Both the position numbers and the translations under genes were made by a program. Of a stretch of DNA of 63,686 nucleotides, positions 36,251 to 48,939 are shown in pieces. The DNA comes from Mnemiopsis leidyi (taxonomy: Eukaryota > Ctenophora > Tentaculata > Lobata > Bolinopsidae): assembly GCA_000226015.1 (NCBI GenBank), contig JH153846.1, positions 1 to 63,686 on the forward strand, written 5' to 3'. A model generated the notes under the pieces. The model ran no database searches, had not been told where the DNA came from, and was given only the letters and a program-made list of their open reading frames with translations. Position 1 is the first letter of the stretch. Each line of letters starts with the position of its first letter.

Positions 36251-37053
36251 ACCTTATGAGACATATTTATATGGATCATATATCTGAGGGTCAAAATTAT
36301 GGTAGGACAAAAATATGGGGATTTTTTTCCCGAAATCCCAAAATTTTGTCCCCCAAATTAAATTGTCACATTTTCACGTTAAATAATTTTAGAGAAATCA
36401 AAATCAGTTCTTGACAAAATCTTTAAAAATCTGGAAAAGCTGAATTTGTTAAAAATCATTTTCTTCGTTATCATCGTCTCCATCGTCGTCTGCTCCCTCT
36501 TGACTTTGCTCGCCCGTGTAGTCCTAGGTGTACGCCTCTCTCAACAGGAGTTTAAGCTTGTCTATAAAGTCTCCTCTACTCTTGAATGTGAGACAAGACT
36601 TCTAACCCTCCGGAGGGTATTGGGGATCGACGTGGTTTAGAATCCTCGACAGATCCAGAAATATCACCACCATGAGTAATATTGTCTCCGTTTGTAATAG
36701 TTTTACCACGATCTGTTTGAAACTTATCAAATATTTCTACAATCCATCTTGCAAGCTTACCCTTCAAAACGGTCAACCTTAAATCGACGCTGACATCATG
36801 TGGCTGGTGGATGACGTCCTGCCCTAGAACATCGTGCCCCAGAGCACTTTAACCCAGAGATTTGGCCCCAGTGATGCCCTGCTCCACAAAAGACAACTTC
36901 GTAAGGGTTGGGGTTAGGGTTTGGGTTAGGGTTTTGGTTAGGGTCGCTGAGGCCAAATATGTTGTGGGCCGAATTTCTGGAGTAGGACAAAAATATGGGG
37001 ATTTTTTCCAAAAATCCCCAAATTTTGTACCCCATAAATATGTCTCGTAAGGT
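36251..37053. mobile_element. 803-bp inverted-repeat element with internal foldbacks
   Basis: ACCTTATGAGACATATTTAT at 36251-36270 matches the reverse complement of 37034-37053 with one mismatch. Just inside each end lies a direct copy of GGACAAAAATATGGGGATTT (36305 and 36985), each within an imperfect hairpin (36305-36350 and 36985-37030). A telomere-like tract lies inside. No transposase is visible. MITE or foldback element are both possible. Confidence 0.6.
36901..36944 (+). repeat. Interstitial telomere-like (TTAGGG)n tract
   Basis: GGTTAGGG-like units (GGGGTTAGGG, GGGTTAGGG, TGGTTAGGG) are interrupted by GGGTTT variants over about 44 bp. They resemble the animal telomere hexamer but are degenerate. 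Confidence 0.7.
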
Positions 37054-37302
37054 ATTATGTTAGGCTGATCATTATCATCTGCAAAAATTATTTCATCTTA
37101 ATCATAAATTTGAGTAATTTGAGCTTGTAGATTCGCAATCATCTGTATCATCTTATTAATCTTAATCGTTTTTGGTCATATTTAATGCTCAGATACTGTC
37201 CAAATGTTCTCGTAGAAAAGTGTATCAGTCTGGCACTTCGCACTCTTTCTTTCATCTTTGGCTCTGCCTTGATCTACCAATCGATATTTAACAAATTCAG
37301 TG

Positions 37303-37350
37303 CATCCTAGAGTTTTCATCTGCCTAAAAGGAGATGAAAACTCTAGGATG
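37303..37350. repeat. Perfect 19-bp inverted repeat (hairpin)
   Basis: The arm CATCCTAGAGTTTTCATCT (37303-37321) and its exact reverse complement (37332-37350) are separated by a 10-base loop. The stem is long enough to form a stable hairpin RNA or cruciform. Confidence 0.9.
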
Positions 37351-39270
37351 GTTGGTCGCCGAATGATACTTCCGACTGGTCACATTAGCTCATAGCTCGA
37401 TAAAATCTTAATTGAATAGCTGGATAGCGTGCATTGTGGTGTGTTGAGGTGCCAGCCCACGTGGACGACAAGGACAAGCCGGGTGACCACATATCGTAAC
37501 TAAACACACCTCGACCCTCACCAAGTGATCAACTAAGGCTCCCGCATATCGCATAACTTTATTCTTTTGTCTTTTTGAAAAATATTTGTACAATTTTTGA
37601 TCCCTGGGCTCCCAGCTTCCGGTGACGTGTCCCAGTGATGATCTGACGGTTAACTCGGTCATCGGCCCACGTGCGTGCGACGTGCAGATCTGGCGCAGGT
37701 ATAGAGTTCTGGTTAATCCGGCAGAGATGCGGCAGCTTATAATGAATAGCACTTAGTTATAACGGAGCTGATGATCAACACGATGATAATCTTGGCCAAC
37801 CCTTAGTCTGGTATAATGTTTAATTTCTTACAATAACAATAATCGATATTGATTATTATCGTGTTTAGTTAATATATCGCCTGCAAGATGACAAGGCCCA
37901 ACAAGCACTGATGAGTGGTCTAGGGTATCACTCCTTTATCACATGACAAGGAGCAAGCCTCTTGATGATTAATCAATCTAATCGGCACTATCAGACGTTT
38001 ATTGTTGTTTAGCTACGGCCACGGGCAAACTTGCACCGCATTATGAGCTTTGCCAGTGTGTGCCACAGTTTTTAGGTGTCCATCATACATGACCAAGCAA
38101 ATGACATACCTTAAACTGGTACGTTAAGTATCATTATTATTATTTGATTAGTGTAAATTTAAGTATAACGGAAGTTTAGCGCCATGTAGAAAAGTGGCTA
38201 TGATTTTGACCGTGGCTCCGTACTGGGGGCCGTAACAAGGCCCCCAACAAGCATTAGATTTAGTACCGCGAGGTTACCGCATCGTAATACCCTGATTAAC
38301 TATTGTCCGACCTCCAGCTGTGAGAGGCATGATCCGTATCCTGTTTTCAATGTCATCAATCAGTCCAATTATTATTTTATCTTCGTTTTGTTTAAAACTG
38401 GAGACAACCAGACGGATCATTTGACCGATCCAGGCACCTGGCATGTCCCGGTCCAGTGGGGGACGTCCTGTTCATCACGTGTCTTCAGGAACGAATCAGA
38501 CCGCACTCTTCTCATCACGTGATCAAGTCCTCTCGCACCCTTCCTCCTGCCGGGTGCTTCGTCGCGCCGGCTTCATTTCACCAAGGGGCGTTAGTATAAG
38601 ATGCCGAGCTTGGCTACTTGGTTATCTTTTTGTATCAAAACACCACTCGTCCACTCATCTTAGGTATCATCTTATCTATCTCCGCGTCGAGAAATCATTA
38701 AGGAATCCAAATAAATAGTTGATGTCCATCTTTATATGTATTTTCATCCTCAACGTATCAAATTATGTTGTATTTGAATTGCTCAGACCTCTTTTCTGTC
38801 CATGTAATTATTTATCAAAACAAATAGAACTCTTCAATCCTATTTTGAATTAAATAGTCTTGCTTGGTTGATGAAAAGCATGCAAAGTTTCTACGTAATT
38901 CCACTGTTAGTAATCGATTTTATTCTAAATGTTATCTTATGTACCTAGGAAGTCATGATTCTGAACCATTTGAGCATTCGGGAATCTCTTCTATTACGCT
39001 TCATTAATATGCGAGGCCAGAGATTTCTATTTACCGCAAAAGATTAATTCCAATTTTCACTTTCCTATGCTAGGTATAAAAATCGTCATACAATTTACAC
39101 TTCGCAAACGATTTCAATGCAAAGTTTCAAAATCTATTGTGTCTAATTTAGAGCAAATTGCAATTTTATTGGCCGTGCCTAGTGGCCCGTAGAGGAATCC
39201 ATAGAGCTTCTCCAAACTGTAACTTTAATCTCTCACTCAAAATTCAGCAAAAATTTGTTTCATTTTGCAG
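37351..39270. other. Gene desert, part 3
   Basis: No supportable gene. CACGTG motifs lie at 37458, 37668, 38476 and 38516. Confidence 0.5.
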
Positions 39271-39349
39271 TAACCCTGAAAGTTCGTATGTCAGTAAGTG
39301 TGCCTCGTGCCATGTGACTCTAAAGGAGCATCTTGAGAGGCAACAAGCG
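39271..39349 (+). CDS. Orphan candidate exon
   Basis: A 79-bp segment bounded by ATTTTGCAG and GCG|GTGAGT, both strong splice sites. It reads KCASCHVTLKEHLERQQA, a C-x2-C-x6-H pattern suggestive of half a zinc finger. Its phase (2 in, 0 out) accepts the exon at 28551-28687 but does not lead into the hAT gene. I found no following exon. It could be an alternative exon or chance. Confidence 0.25.
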
Positions 39350-42300
39350 GTGAGTAGTACAGTGGGAGCAAGTACCACTAAGAGGGAAAAGAGCCGAATT
39401 GAGATCAGAGAACGAAGCCGGCTACTCACGCGACCCCCTGACCTCTCTGCAGCTTCAATTACTTCTTATCAGCGGTTAATGAGGATTAACGTCGATAAGG
39501 CAGTCCTCTGGTTAGAGCACTGCTTTGCGTTTCAACTGATAAGCCTGTGAAATAGGATCTTCTCAAGTTAATTCTCTTTTCAATTCGATTATAATTACGG
39601 ATAGTACGTCATGGCCGAACATATGCTGTGCTTACTGATAAAGTTTCTTAGTACTTCTGCGTTCTGTGTCCCAGGTAGATATGGTACTGATGCCCTTCCC
39701 ACCTTGCTGCTTCCGCTGATTACAAATTTCCACCGAGTGTCAGTCGAGTCCTCATTGATTTGTCTTTTAAATTTCAGCCACTTTGCGTTAAATATTATTT
39801 CTTGAGAACAAATAAAACTCCTATTAAGTTGCGTGACAAAACCGTTAAATTGGGTACTATAAGTCCAGTTCTCACGCATCACAAATTGATATTGTCACTC
39901 TGGTAATTGAGTAAGCCTAGTTTAACACACCTAACTTTAATCTCTTTCTAGAACAGTGGGTTTGCCCTAGAGTTCCTTCCCAGGACCTGCCTTGTTAAAC
40001 TACCAAGTTCATTTTATACCGGCTTTTATATCAATCAAACGAAATAGCTATGTTAGCTAATTTGGGAAACAAAACCAGAGAATGCCATGTTGAATTGTTG
40101 ATGTTCATGGTTCAACGTCCTTAAGCCTGTGCAGCACGTCTCTTTCTTATTTCGTCCCAGCTGATTACTCATTCACCTTCCCGTTGTTCTCCAATCGTTG
40201 TTCCTTTAAATCGCAATCATTTGAGTGTCCCAGGGATGCCTCATGGAAAAAGTCTCGGACATATAATAAGTCGCAATTTTTAACTCCCTGGATTTCTGCG
40301 TTCAAATCAAACTCAGTTTCTGTATTATTCGACCGTTTGCCAAACTTTTGCTTATCCATACAGTTGTTTTTGGTGCCTCATGACGATTAATCATCCGGCG
40401 ATTTGTCGGCGAATTTTCGGGGTCCTCTCCTAATCAATTATCGTAGAATATTTAGAATTTGGTGTTGTAGTGGCAGGGTTAGTGTTACGTAGGCTGCGAC
40501 GGGGCAAATGGGCCCGAGGGCTCCATTAACGTGAGATTTTTCAGCGGATTGCTAGATTCAAGAGTAAGGCGAAGATGCGTACATGTGGACACTTTTTAAA
40601 CGGTTAGCAGCACGTGGAGGGACTGCATCAGAATGAAGGTCACGTGTCCAGTAGGTATAATATTTGCTGACTCAATAAATCAGGGTAATGTTAAAGTGCA
40701 CCTGGTTGACAACCTGCCTGGCTTGTACTCCTCATCCGATCCTGCAGGATTTTCACGCAGTCGTTAATTGCCCGCACGGGACCGTCAATTATTTCTCCAT
40801 TTCGATACAATTATACAGCCCGCTCGCATTGTTTTTCCTTCCCTGATCGAGGGGTTTGACACAATCTAGCCGGCTAATACTTGATAATTGGCCCAATTGC
40901 GCTTGCTACCGCCTACTCGATTGATTTTCTCCCCATTATGCCATCTTTCTGGCACGTGCAATCTGTGGTTTTGCAGATTATTCGCGCGTCTGCAATAACA
41001 TGATGGACACGTTTGTGGTTCCTTGCTTGATTACAAGTCCGCAGTCCGCTCATTTTTGTTCGCCACCTCTACTACTCACCCGGTCACGGACCCTGAATAC
41101 CGTCTAGCTCTCTATCATCTGCTTCTAGCTCTTTGTCATCTGCTTCTAGATCTCTCGAAACTTTCGTCCTTCACTGGAAATCGGAATACCGCGCTTTCTT
41201 TATTGCCGTTGCCGCGGGTGAGTATAGAACTTAATCGAGATGACTCCTACTAGATTATCGGGATACGCAGGGATAGGCACAACTCCAGCTATATCTCACA
41301 GCTCTCAGTAGTAATTCGGGTTAGTTTTCGATTCAGCATCGTGTGTATACGCCGTTTACTGCCCTATGCCGTGCGTCGTGCAGTTCGTATTTTATGACAC
41401 ATTGTAATGGCATTTAATAGAGTAACTAGCATTCAGAAGGTCAGTTAATCTGCTAACTATACATTGTTCCAGACTTTGGCTACCTTCTGTGGACCTATCT
41501 CCCAATGAGAGAGCGGGAAACCAATCTCGTGACTCGAACCACCCAATCCTAGGTCGACCTCGCAATAATTCCCTGGGATATGCTGCTATTAAGTTATGTA
41601 TCTTATTATTAAGGTTCAAACACTAAACCGTCCGTCTGCTGTAAATTAAACGTTTTGCCGAACGAGTGCTTCCAACTGAAACTAATTCTTACTTGCTTTC
41701 TTGATGAGGTCCAGTCAACCATTCGCTAAATCACTTGTCAATATTATCATGTATTAAGCATCAGTACTTCCCCTTCTTAACATTTCAATACTTCATTTCA
41801 TCTCTCTCCGCATCATCAACTGCAATTAAAACTGCATTTGGTTGTTGAGATTACCTGCTAGAATATTATCGGGATCTCACACACAATTAGTAATGTTGAA
41901 ATAGGATTATAGGATTCTCAGTAGAGTTTGGCTCGCTTTTCGGTCCCGTACATCTGCATCCACACCATAAAGATATCTGAATTTCTCTACGCAAGACTAG
42001 GTCTATAATTTCAAAATTCAAAGGTACCTACAGATTACTATTTAGTTGCATCGCTCCGTCCCTCCCATTGTCGAAAATGATTACAATTTTGCTGCTATAA
42101 TCTGATGTTTCTGCCAATACTCGTCCCAACAAAGGATGATTTGCCTATTTCAGGTTTTGGCGTTCTAATGCTAATTTCGACATGATTAACCTTGACAAAA
42201 TTACCATCTCTTCATCTCTTTGAGCATGCCCCCCGATAATCCATTTTTCTGATATATCCGATTTCAAGATAGTTGTTTTCGCATTGTCTCCAAGATTAAC

Positions 42301-45300
42301 CAATCCTCGGGCACTCTTCTCGAGGAAATCACCTAATTTGTAGCGGCTATACCGCACTGTGTCTTACCAATTCGCAGAGGGCCGCTAATTTCGAGCACCC
42401 GACCTAATAAGGATAATTCAGATTGTCAGTGATAGGAGCATTATTTTAATTGTTAATTAAATGGGGCAGCCCTGGCAGAGGTACCGGTGCACATGACCTA
42501 CTTGTGCGGAACCGGACACACCCCTCTGATACTATGGCACTGCATGCAAGATCATACTTACAAAAACCTCATCAGGCTCGGGCGGGATGAATTTTTCAAT
42601 TAGGAGCACCAATAATTACATTACTGTTAAGTGAGCAAGCTTCCTGATATCTTTCCTTGCGTTTTTAACGCCTCTGCGGGCAGCCCTTCATATTAGTTTC
42701 TGTGTTTTTGATTTGTCAAATCCCATTGTTCGAAGTTTTTTGGCATTACGATTCGACCCTTTGCACAGCGAATTAGACTGTATAATCTTCAAAATCAATC
42801 CGTTTAATTCAGTCTGTTTTTACAAGGTAGAAATTACAGTTTCTGGCTTTGTTTTTTCGCGTTCTTTCCAGCCCTTGCCCTTTGTAACTAACCTCATTCA
42901 AATCTATAGCCTGATTGTTTACTATCTGAATATTTGTTGAACTTTAATCTAACTTTGATCTTATTTTAATCTATGTTTACGGTTTACATGAATCGTGATT
43001 TGCTGAATGAGCCACAGTTCAAATAACATGTGTAAAGGATACTCAATCGATTCGTCATTGATATGTAAATTTCAGCCCATTTTACTTTACTCGTAACTTC
43101 GATGACAACATCAAAAGAATTTTGATTTCTAATTAAACCCAAATTTTGCATGATGAATGAGTGTTCTGTCTAGAATTACTAAAACAATAGCTGGGTGGTA
43201 TTGGTCAGCAGCCTATCTGTGTGGGAACTTTCAGTCGATTTCACAATTCAAGCCCAATCAGAATCGTCGCTCCACATCCTTAAAACTTCCACTTATAGGA
43301 CCCTCATTATCACATAGATTAGCTACTTAAAGTTCGAGAGAATGATTGTCACCTACAGCGACGTGCCCCCAATACATTATACTCGTTAAGTAGATACGAA
43401 TTATGGAAAGGTTCGATTCATTTGATAACAAGCCGATATATAATGGCCTGTCCTCCATTTCGCTGCGGATCCTACTTGTCGTGACGAGCTGGCCCGTGCT
43501 TGGCAGCTGATCTATTCTTAGTCTCCCTATCTCCCTCCGTTAGAGAGAATGCTGGTTTTGTGCTATTGTGAGAAGGTGAAACAAAAGAGTAGTTCAACAC
43601 CCCGTCAATCTGTTCTGCGACTACCCTCCCTACAACCGGCCTGTTAATTAGGAGCACACGCCGGACTCCTTTCTTCCACCTGCGTATTCATCTCTCGGGC
43701 AGGGCACTGATTGATCCTTCCTCACCTACTACAATGGAGACAAAGGTAAGCAGATTAATTTGAAATCGTTAACCAGCGGCCTCAGTCACAAAGCACATGA
43801 TTGATGGGTGCATAATTCATGGACCATCATTTGTGGTCCTTGGTCATTAAACTAAACCCGTGAATAATGTATGGCGGTGTAATGGTGATAGGAGGTTAAA
43901 ACAATAGATTTCGCCGAGTCAGGCTGGCTATTTTACTTGTCGACGCAGCTGAATTTAAATGGAGAATTATCGGTCCGGGTTTTCAATGAGTGCCCCTCGC
44001 ATCTAACGCTCAAATCGTTAACTTATTTCATTTGAATGATGGAGGCTGCCGCCGCGTTGATGATTCACCTCTTGCCTAGATTCGTATGATATTATAGACG
44101 TTTAGAAAACGGGCAATTTCAATTTTAAACAGTCACGAGGCAATTTATTCAAATACAATGGGCGTTTCCTAAATTGGATTTGTCAGCCTGAGAGCCCCTG
44201 CCCACACGACACGGTTGATGAAACAGCAGCTATGATATCCAGATTAACTACCAATAATGCTAAATAGGATTTATTAAATAATTAAGTGTATGGATTGAGA
44301 ATTAACTTTAAGTTGAGCTGTGCGGGATTGAATTTAATTGAAAAGGGGGCATTGGATTAGATTAATTTGTAAACTGTATACCTCCGCTAAGATTAAGAAA
44401 ACTTCTTTTCATTTTCTTCAAATTTTACTCATGAGAAAATTCGATCTCATTGGGACATTGGACCATGTTTTGACCGGCTGCGAAAACATTTTCTTGTCCT
44501 CGCCACCCTACAGTTTGTTTCAGAGTCCCTTCCTGGCGTTCAATTCATAATTTAATAGTTGCTGCTCGGTTTCCAGGTTTAGCAAGTCAGAACTTAGAAC
44601 GGCCTGGTCACGTGTATCGCAGCTGCGAGTAAACAGCACAACTTTCAATGCAGCCGCTCGCCCCGCGCTTACTCGGTAAAATCTCCGAAAATAACAGTAA
44701 TCCAACGCAGGTGCTATTGATAATCCCATATAGTCCAGCTGCTATGTAATTTAGGGTAAATTTTTCAGATATTAATTTAAATTATTTAGGGGTCCTGAAA
44801 TTTGCGCCATATAATTACTTGAGCTAACGCTCTACTAATATACCTGCTCACTCGTAACATCAGTTTGTCGACTGCGCACACATGGGACTTATATATTGGA
44901 GCTGTTCTTATAGTCCAAACTTGGTAAATTCTCAAATCATCGATTATGTTATGGAATTGGGTCCGGGGCTTTTCTATCATTTTAATGCCAAGGAGGGGCA
45001 ATTAGTCGCCTGTGCTTCTCCTTATCCCTTCATCACATTAATGATACCAAGCAAACAGGTAGCTGGTTGACCAAACACAATGTAGACTCAGCCTGTACCT
45101 AATCTATTAGAAGCATCTGATTATCATCATCATTATTGTCGATAGCTGGAGAAAGTTTGGCAATAAACTAGCGCACGTGCCGGATGCTTCCCTGTTGAAT
45201 GAAAGGTAAAACATGGCGGGTGGCTGAGCCCTACCGGGCATTGTTTTCAAGACAAAAGAAATTATTGGTAACAAGTCATGGCTATAGTAATTTTAAACCT

Positions 45301-48300
45301 AACTAAGGCTGCTCTCTGCGGCTTGTATTACTGCATATTGTTTAATGTTGTAATTGCTTGTGGTCCCCGTCACGTGACCTGAGCACCACGCGTCGTCCCT
45401 TTACCCCGGCCCTCTCCTGACCCCCTATTTCTCGGTCCGACTCACTGACTGCCTTTCTTTTCGATTTTTCCTTCGTCTATTCATTTTTCTTTCACTTTAA
45501 AACTATACATTCTTCCCGTCTTTTGTCACAACCCCCCTTTTTATCATCTGTCTTTTTATCTAGCTCTCTACTTCCTTTCAGCTACTTAAGTCCCTGGTTC
45601 TTAACCACAGCGTACGCGTAACTGCCAGATCAGTAGTCCAAATAACGCGTTGCGTCATGTCACATGACATGCTTGCTTTCCCTTCCTCAAAGTATCGACC
45701 TATATCTGTGCTAGATCACAGCTTACCCATCTTTATTTGTTCGTACACTCCACATCCGCAAGAGTTGTTTTTCAATAATTAATTAACCGCCATCGTCGAC
45801 CACTTGTAACGCCGATTACTAGATTAAATTGCTTCTCAATATCCCTGCAGAATTACTGTTTGTGGTTTTTTGCGTTAACGACCGCTGCCGAGAGGGTTTT
45901 TATGGTTTAATTTGTGAAATCAGTGCTTAAAAGGGTTAGGTCATTTAGTCTTTCTTTTTGCTACATTTTTCTCTTGCACTTATCCTTCTCACGTAGTCAT
46001 TGTCATAGACGTTTATCTCAATTTTTATTCGACGTTGAAGAACTGAGTTCACACGCTACCTAGCCCGAAAGCAATTAACATATACCCTTGGAGTATATGA
46101 TTTCACACAAGTCAAATCATGATTTTAACATGGAACAATACATGAACTTGGATTTAACAAGAACATCTTTAATAGGGTGTATTTTAGATGTAACGGAAGG
46201 GCTTGAAACCTTAGACCCAAATCATGCAATTAACATGTGATCTGAGATGTAATTAGCGGTATGATTTGTATTCCGGCTCGAATTGACTGTATCTAGTTTT
46301 ATCTACCTAGATTAGACTTCCTCGCCCGTGTTACCTGTCCTCCGTCATCTAAAATTGAAACTTTTATTTCGGGTTTGAGGATGCGTTATCTTTTAAGGCT
46401 AACTGTCCTTAATTTTATTTGCCCCCATGATTCCACTGATTACTCCATTCTGTTTGTCACCTGATAATTTTTAGAACCTCTTCAATCTTATCTCGATTTG
46501 AAAAATTTCGCTCTTCAATTTTAGGAAAGCGGCAAATCGAATTTATCCTAAGTAATTCTATCTTGACGGCTCTTGACATTGTTTACTGAAAACATATTTA
46601 CAGGAACACTTCTTGTGAATTTGTTGCGACACCTACTGTTACATATTAATATCTGAACAGGCGACGGCTGCCTTCAGACGTCGGTTAATGAAGTTGTCAT
46701 AATCTTAATCCGAATCTGTCAACATATCTGTTAAGATTCATTAAACAATATTCGGAAGGTAGATCCGTAGATCGCCGTAAGAAACCTCGTGTAGTGCCAG
46801 GCAAGCTGGTAGCGACCAGTTATGATCCTGCCTTTCAATCACGTGACTGTTGTGCTAGCTGATAATGCATTAACTCTGCCTAACCTTCATTAAAATGTGC
46901 ATCGAGTTCAGAAGGCTGACCAAGAATTAAAATCTATCTTATCGCAGCTGGGCCAGTTGACTATATCAATTTGTCACATTTGATAAGTTCAATAATATTC
47001 TCGCTGATGGGTGCATATCAGCAGCATCGCTCATCTCTGATACAGCTCACTACTTTATTAATCACATGTTCTATCTGAATTTCATCTGCGCGAGTCTTGT
47101 GTTAGCAATTAATCTATTTACCAATTTATTTGCCCGGGATGACTGGCGTGAGCGTGGGCTGACGCGACTGACGTCTTGATCGATGTTCCTAAAACTATTC
47201 CCCTGTCACCTATGACCTCTCCCACTCTCTATCTCCATCGAGCTATTGATTGTCTCGGCTGCCCGTCTATTGTACTGCAATCTATATTATATACCATCAC
47301 TGTTATCCATTCCCATTGCCCAGATGATCACGTGACATTTTACAAACGTCTCAATGATCTGATTGATCCACATCAGCTCATTCATTGGCTGATCAGTTCT
47401 TGAAGTGTTTCAACCTTCGCAGCTAGTATAATCGGGCCGTTGAGAAACTTAATAAATTACATGATTTACAGTTCAATACAACTCAATAGCCTCTAGTAGT
47501 AGCTTAGTAGTATGCCGCATCTGAACACTTCGTTCAACGAGCCCGATCGTATAATATCGTTATTGGATTCACGTTGTGGCTGATCTGCAAATTAAGTTTA
47601 ATTTAGATATGCAGCAAAGTCCTTGAATCTCAGAATCTGTTACTGGCTCATCACGTGTCCCTCGACTGAGATTGCCATTGTGGAATAGTTACAGTTATCC
47701 GACCAATAGATAGCGCGTGATAAAACTACCTGTCCGGCAGATATTTCGGGTTATATAGGCTTCTCTGCTATTGGAGTTTCGTTATATCAGCCATATGAAT
47801 CTTATTTCCTCTGATCATAGCAGGCATGATAGTATCAGAAACATCAAGGATGTTTTACATATGACTGGACATGAGTTTCTTCTGGGTTAAAATGTTAAAT
47901 ACGTCATGTAAACCTTGTTTTAAATATAATACATCACCACTAATAATAGTAGATTAAATATAAATGCTATTTTTAAACTTGGGCCTGATTCAGCCTAAAC
48001 TCAAAACAGAGTCGAATTATATTCAAAACCCACACTGCATAGTATAAAGGCCCATTTTCCCTGCACTGTAGCGGATGCAAATTGTCTCAAATGCCTTAGC
48101 GATATCGAATTAATTTTACGTTTTCCCGGTTTAAACCTCTTTAAAAGTGGTTCACATCCGGTCTAATAAAGTAATCGCTTAAATATTTCTATGGTAATTT
48201 GAAGTTAAGGGGACATTAAACCGCTCTGAGGTTTCGCGAAGCTAAAGTTCCTGTACACATGGGTTTTAAAACATCTCTTATAGGTGTTTCTGTGCAGCCC

Positions 48301-48850
48301 ATCTCTCATCAATTCACAGGGCACCTTTCAAAAAGTTTCCGTGATAGATCGCATTACTTTACTGAAACTCCCTACGGCCAGACATTAATAGGAAATCATT
48401 TTTCATATTTCATACACAAGTCTTGAATTCACAAGGTCTTAAGTTCATAAAGAAGACCTTTTAATGCCCTGTCCGTTTTATTGGTACTTGATTATTATGC
48501 GCTCACTGTATTACTAAGGAACTTCTACTAAGCAACTTGTGGCAAAAGGGATGGGACCCTATGAAATTGAATCAATTTAAGGAATTAAACTTCGAATTCA
48601 ATGAGTTGTACTAAACTTTAGCTTCGCGAAATCTCGGGGCGGATAACTGAGTTGTTCTCTTGCAATTGTTCGCGGTACTGAAAAGTGGAAACTGCTTGAC
48701 TGGCCATCACTTTAGCCAAATTGTAATATTATACAAAATGTCGCTGATCATGTCGGGTAGGGGCCCTACTCGATAACCTCCAATCTCCGTCTCCCCTGCT
48801 GACGCGGGGCTCAATGCGATGTCAGTTCGGACACTGTCTTCCGTCATAAC
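39350..48850. other. Gene desert, part 4
   Basis: About 9.5 kb without convincing exons, RNA genes or element ends. CACGTG E-boxes recur (40611, 40641, 40953, 45174, 45371, 46840, 47329, 47652), often inside TCACGTGA contexts. ATTA-rich stretches are common. Confidence 0.5.
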
Positions 48851-48904
48851 CCCTCTCTCTCCTCCCCCCCCTCTNNNNNNNNNNNNNNNNNNNNNNNNNN
48901 NNNN

Positions 48905-48937
<33 letters not shown>
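48851..48937. repeat. (CT)n microsatellite with a 30-N gap
   Basis: CT/CCT tracts flank an unresolved run of N at 48875-48904, and another N lies at 48951. The Arg/Glu open frame over it on the minus strand is an artefact of the repeat. Confidence 0.95.
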
Positions 48938-48939
<2 letters not shown>

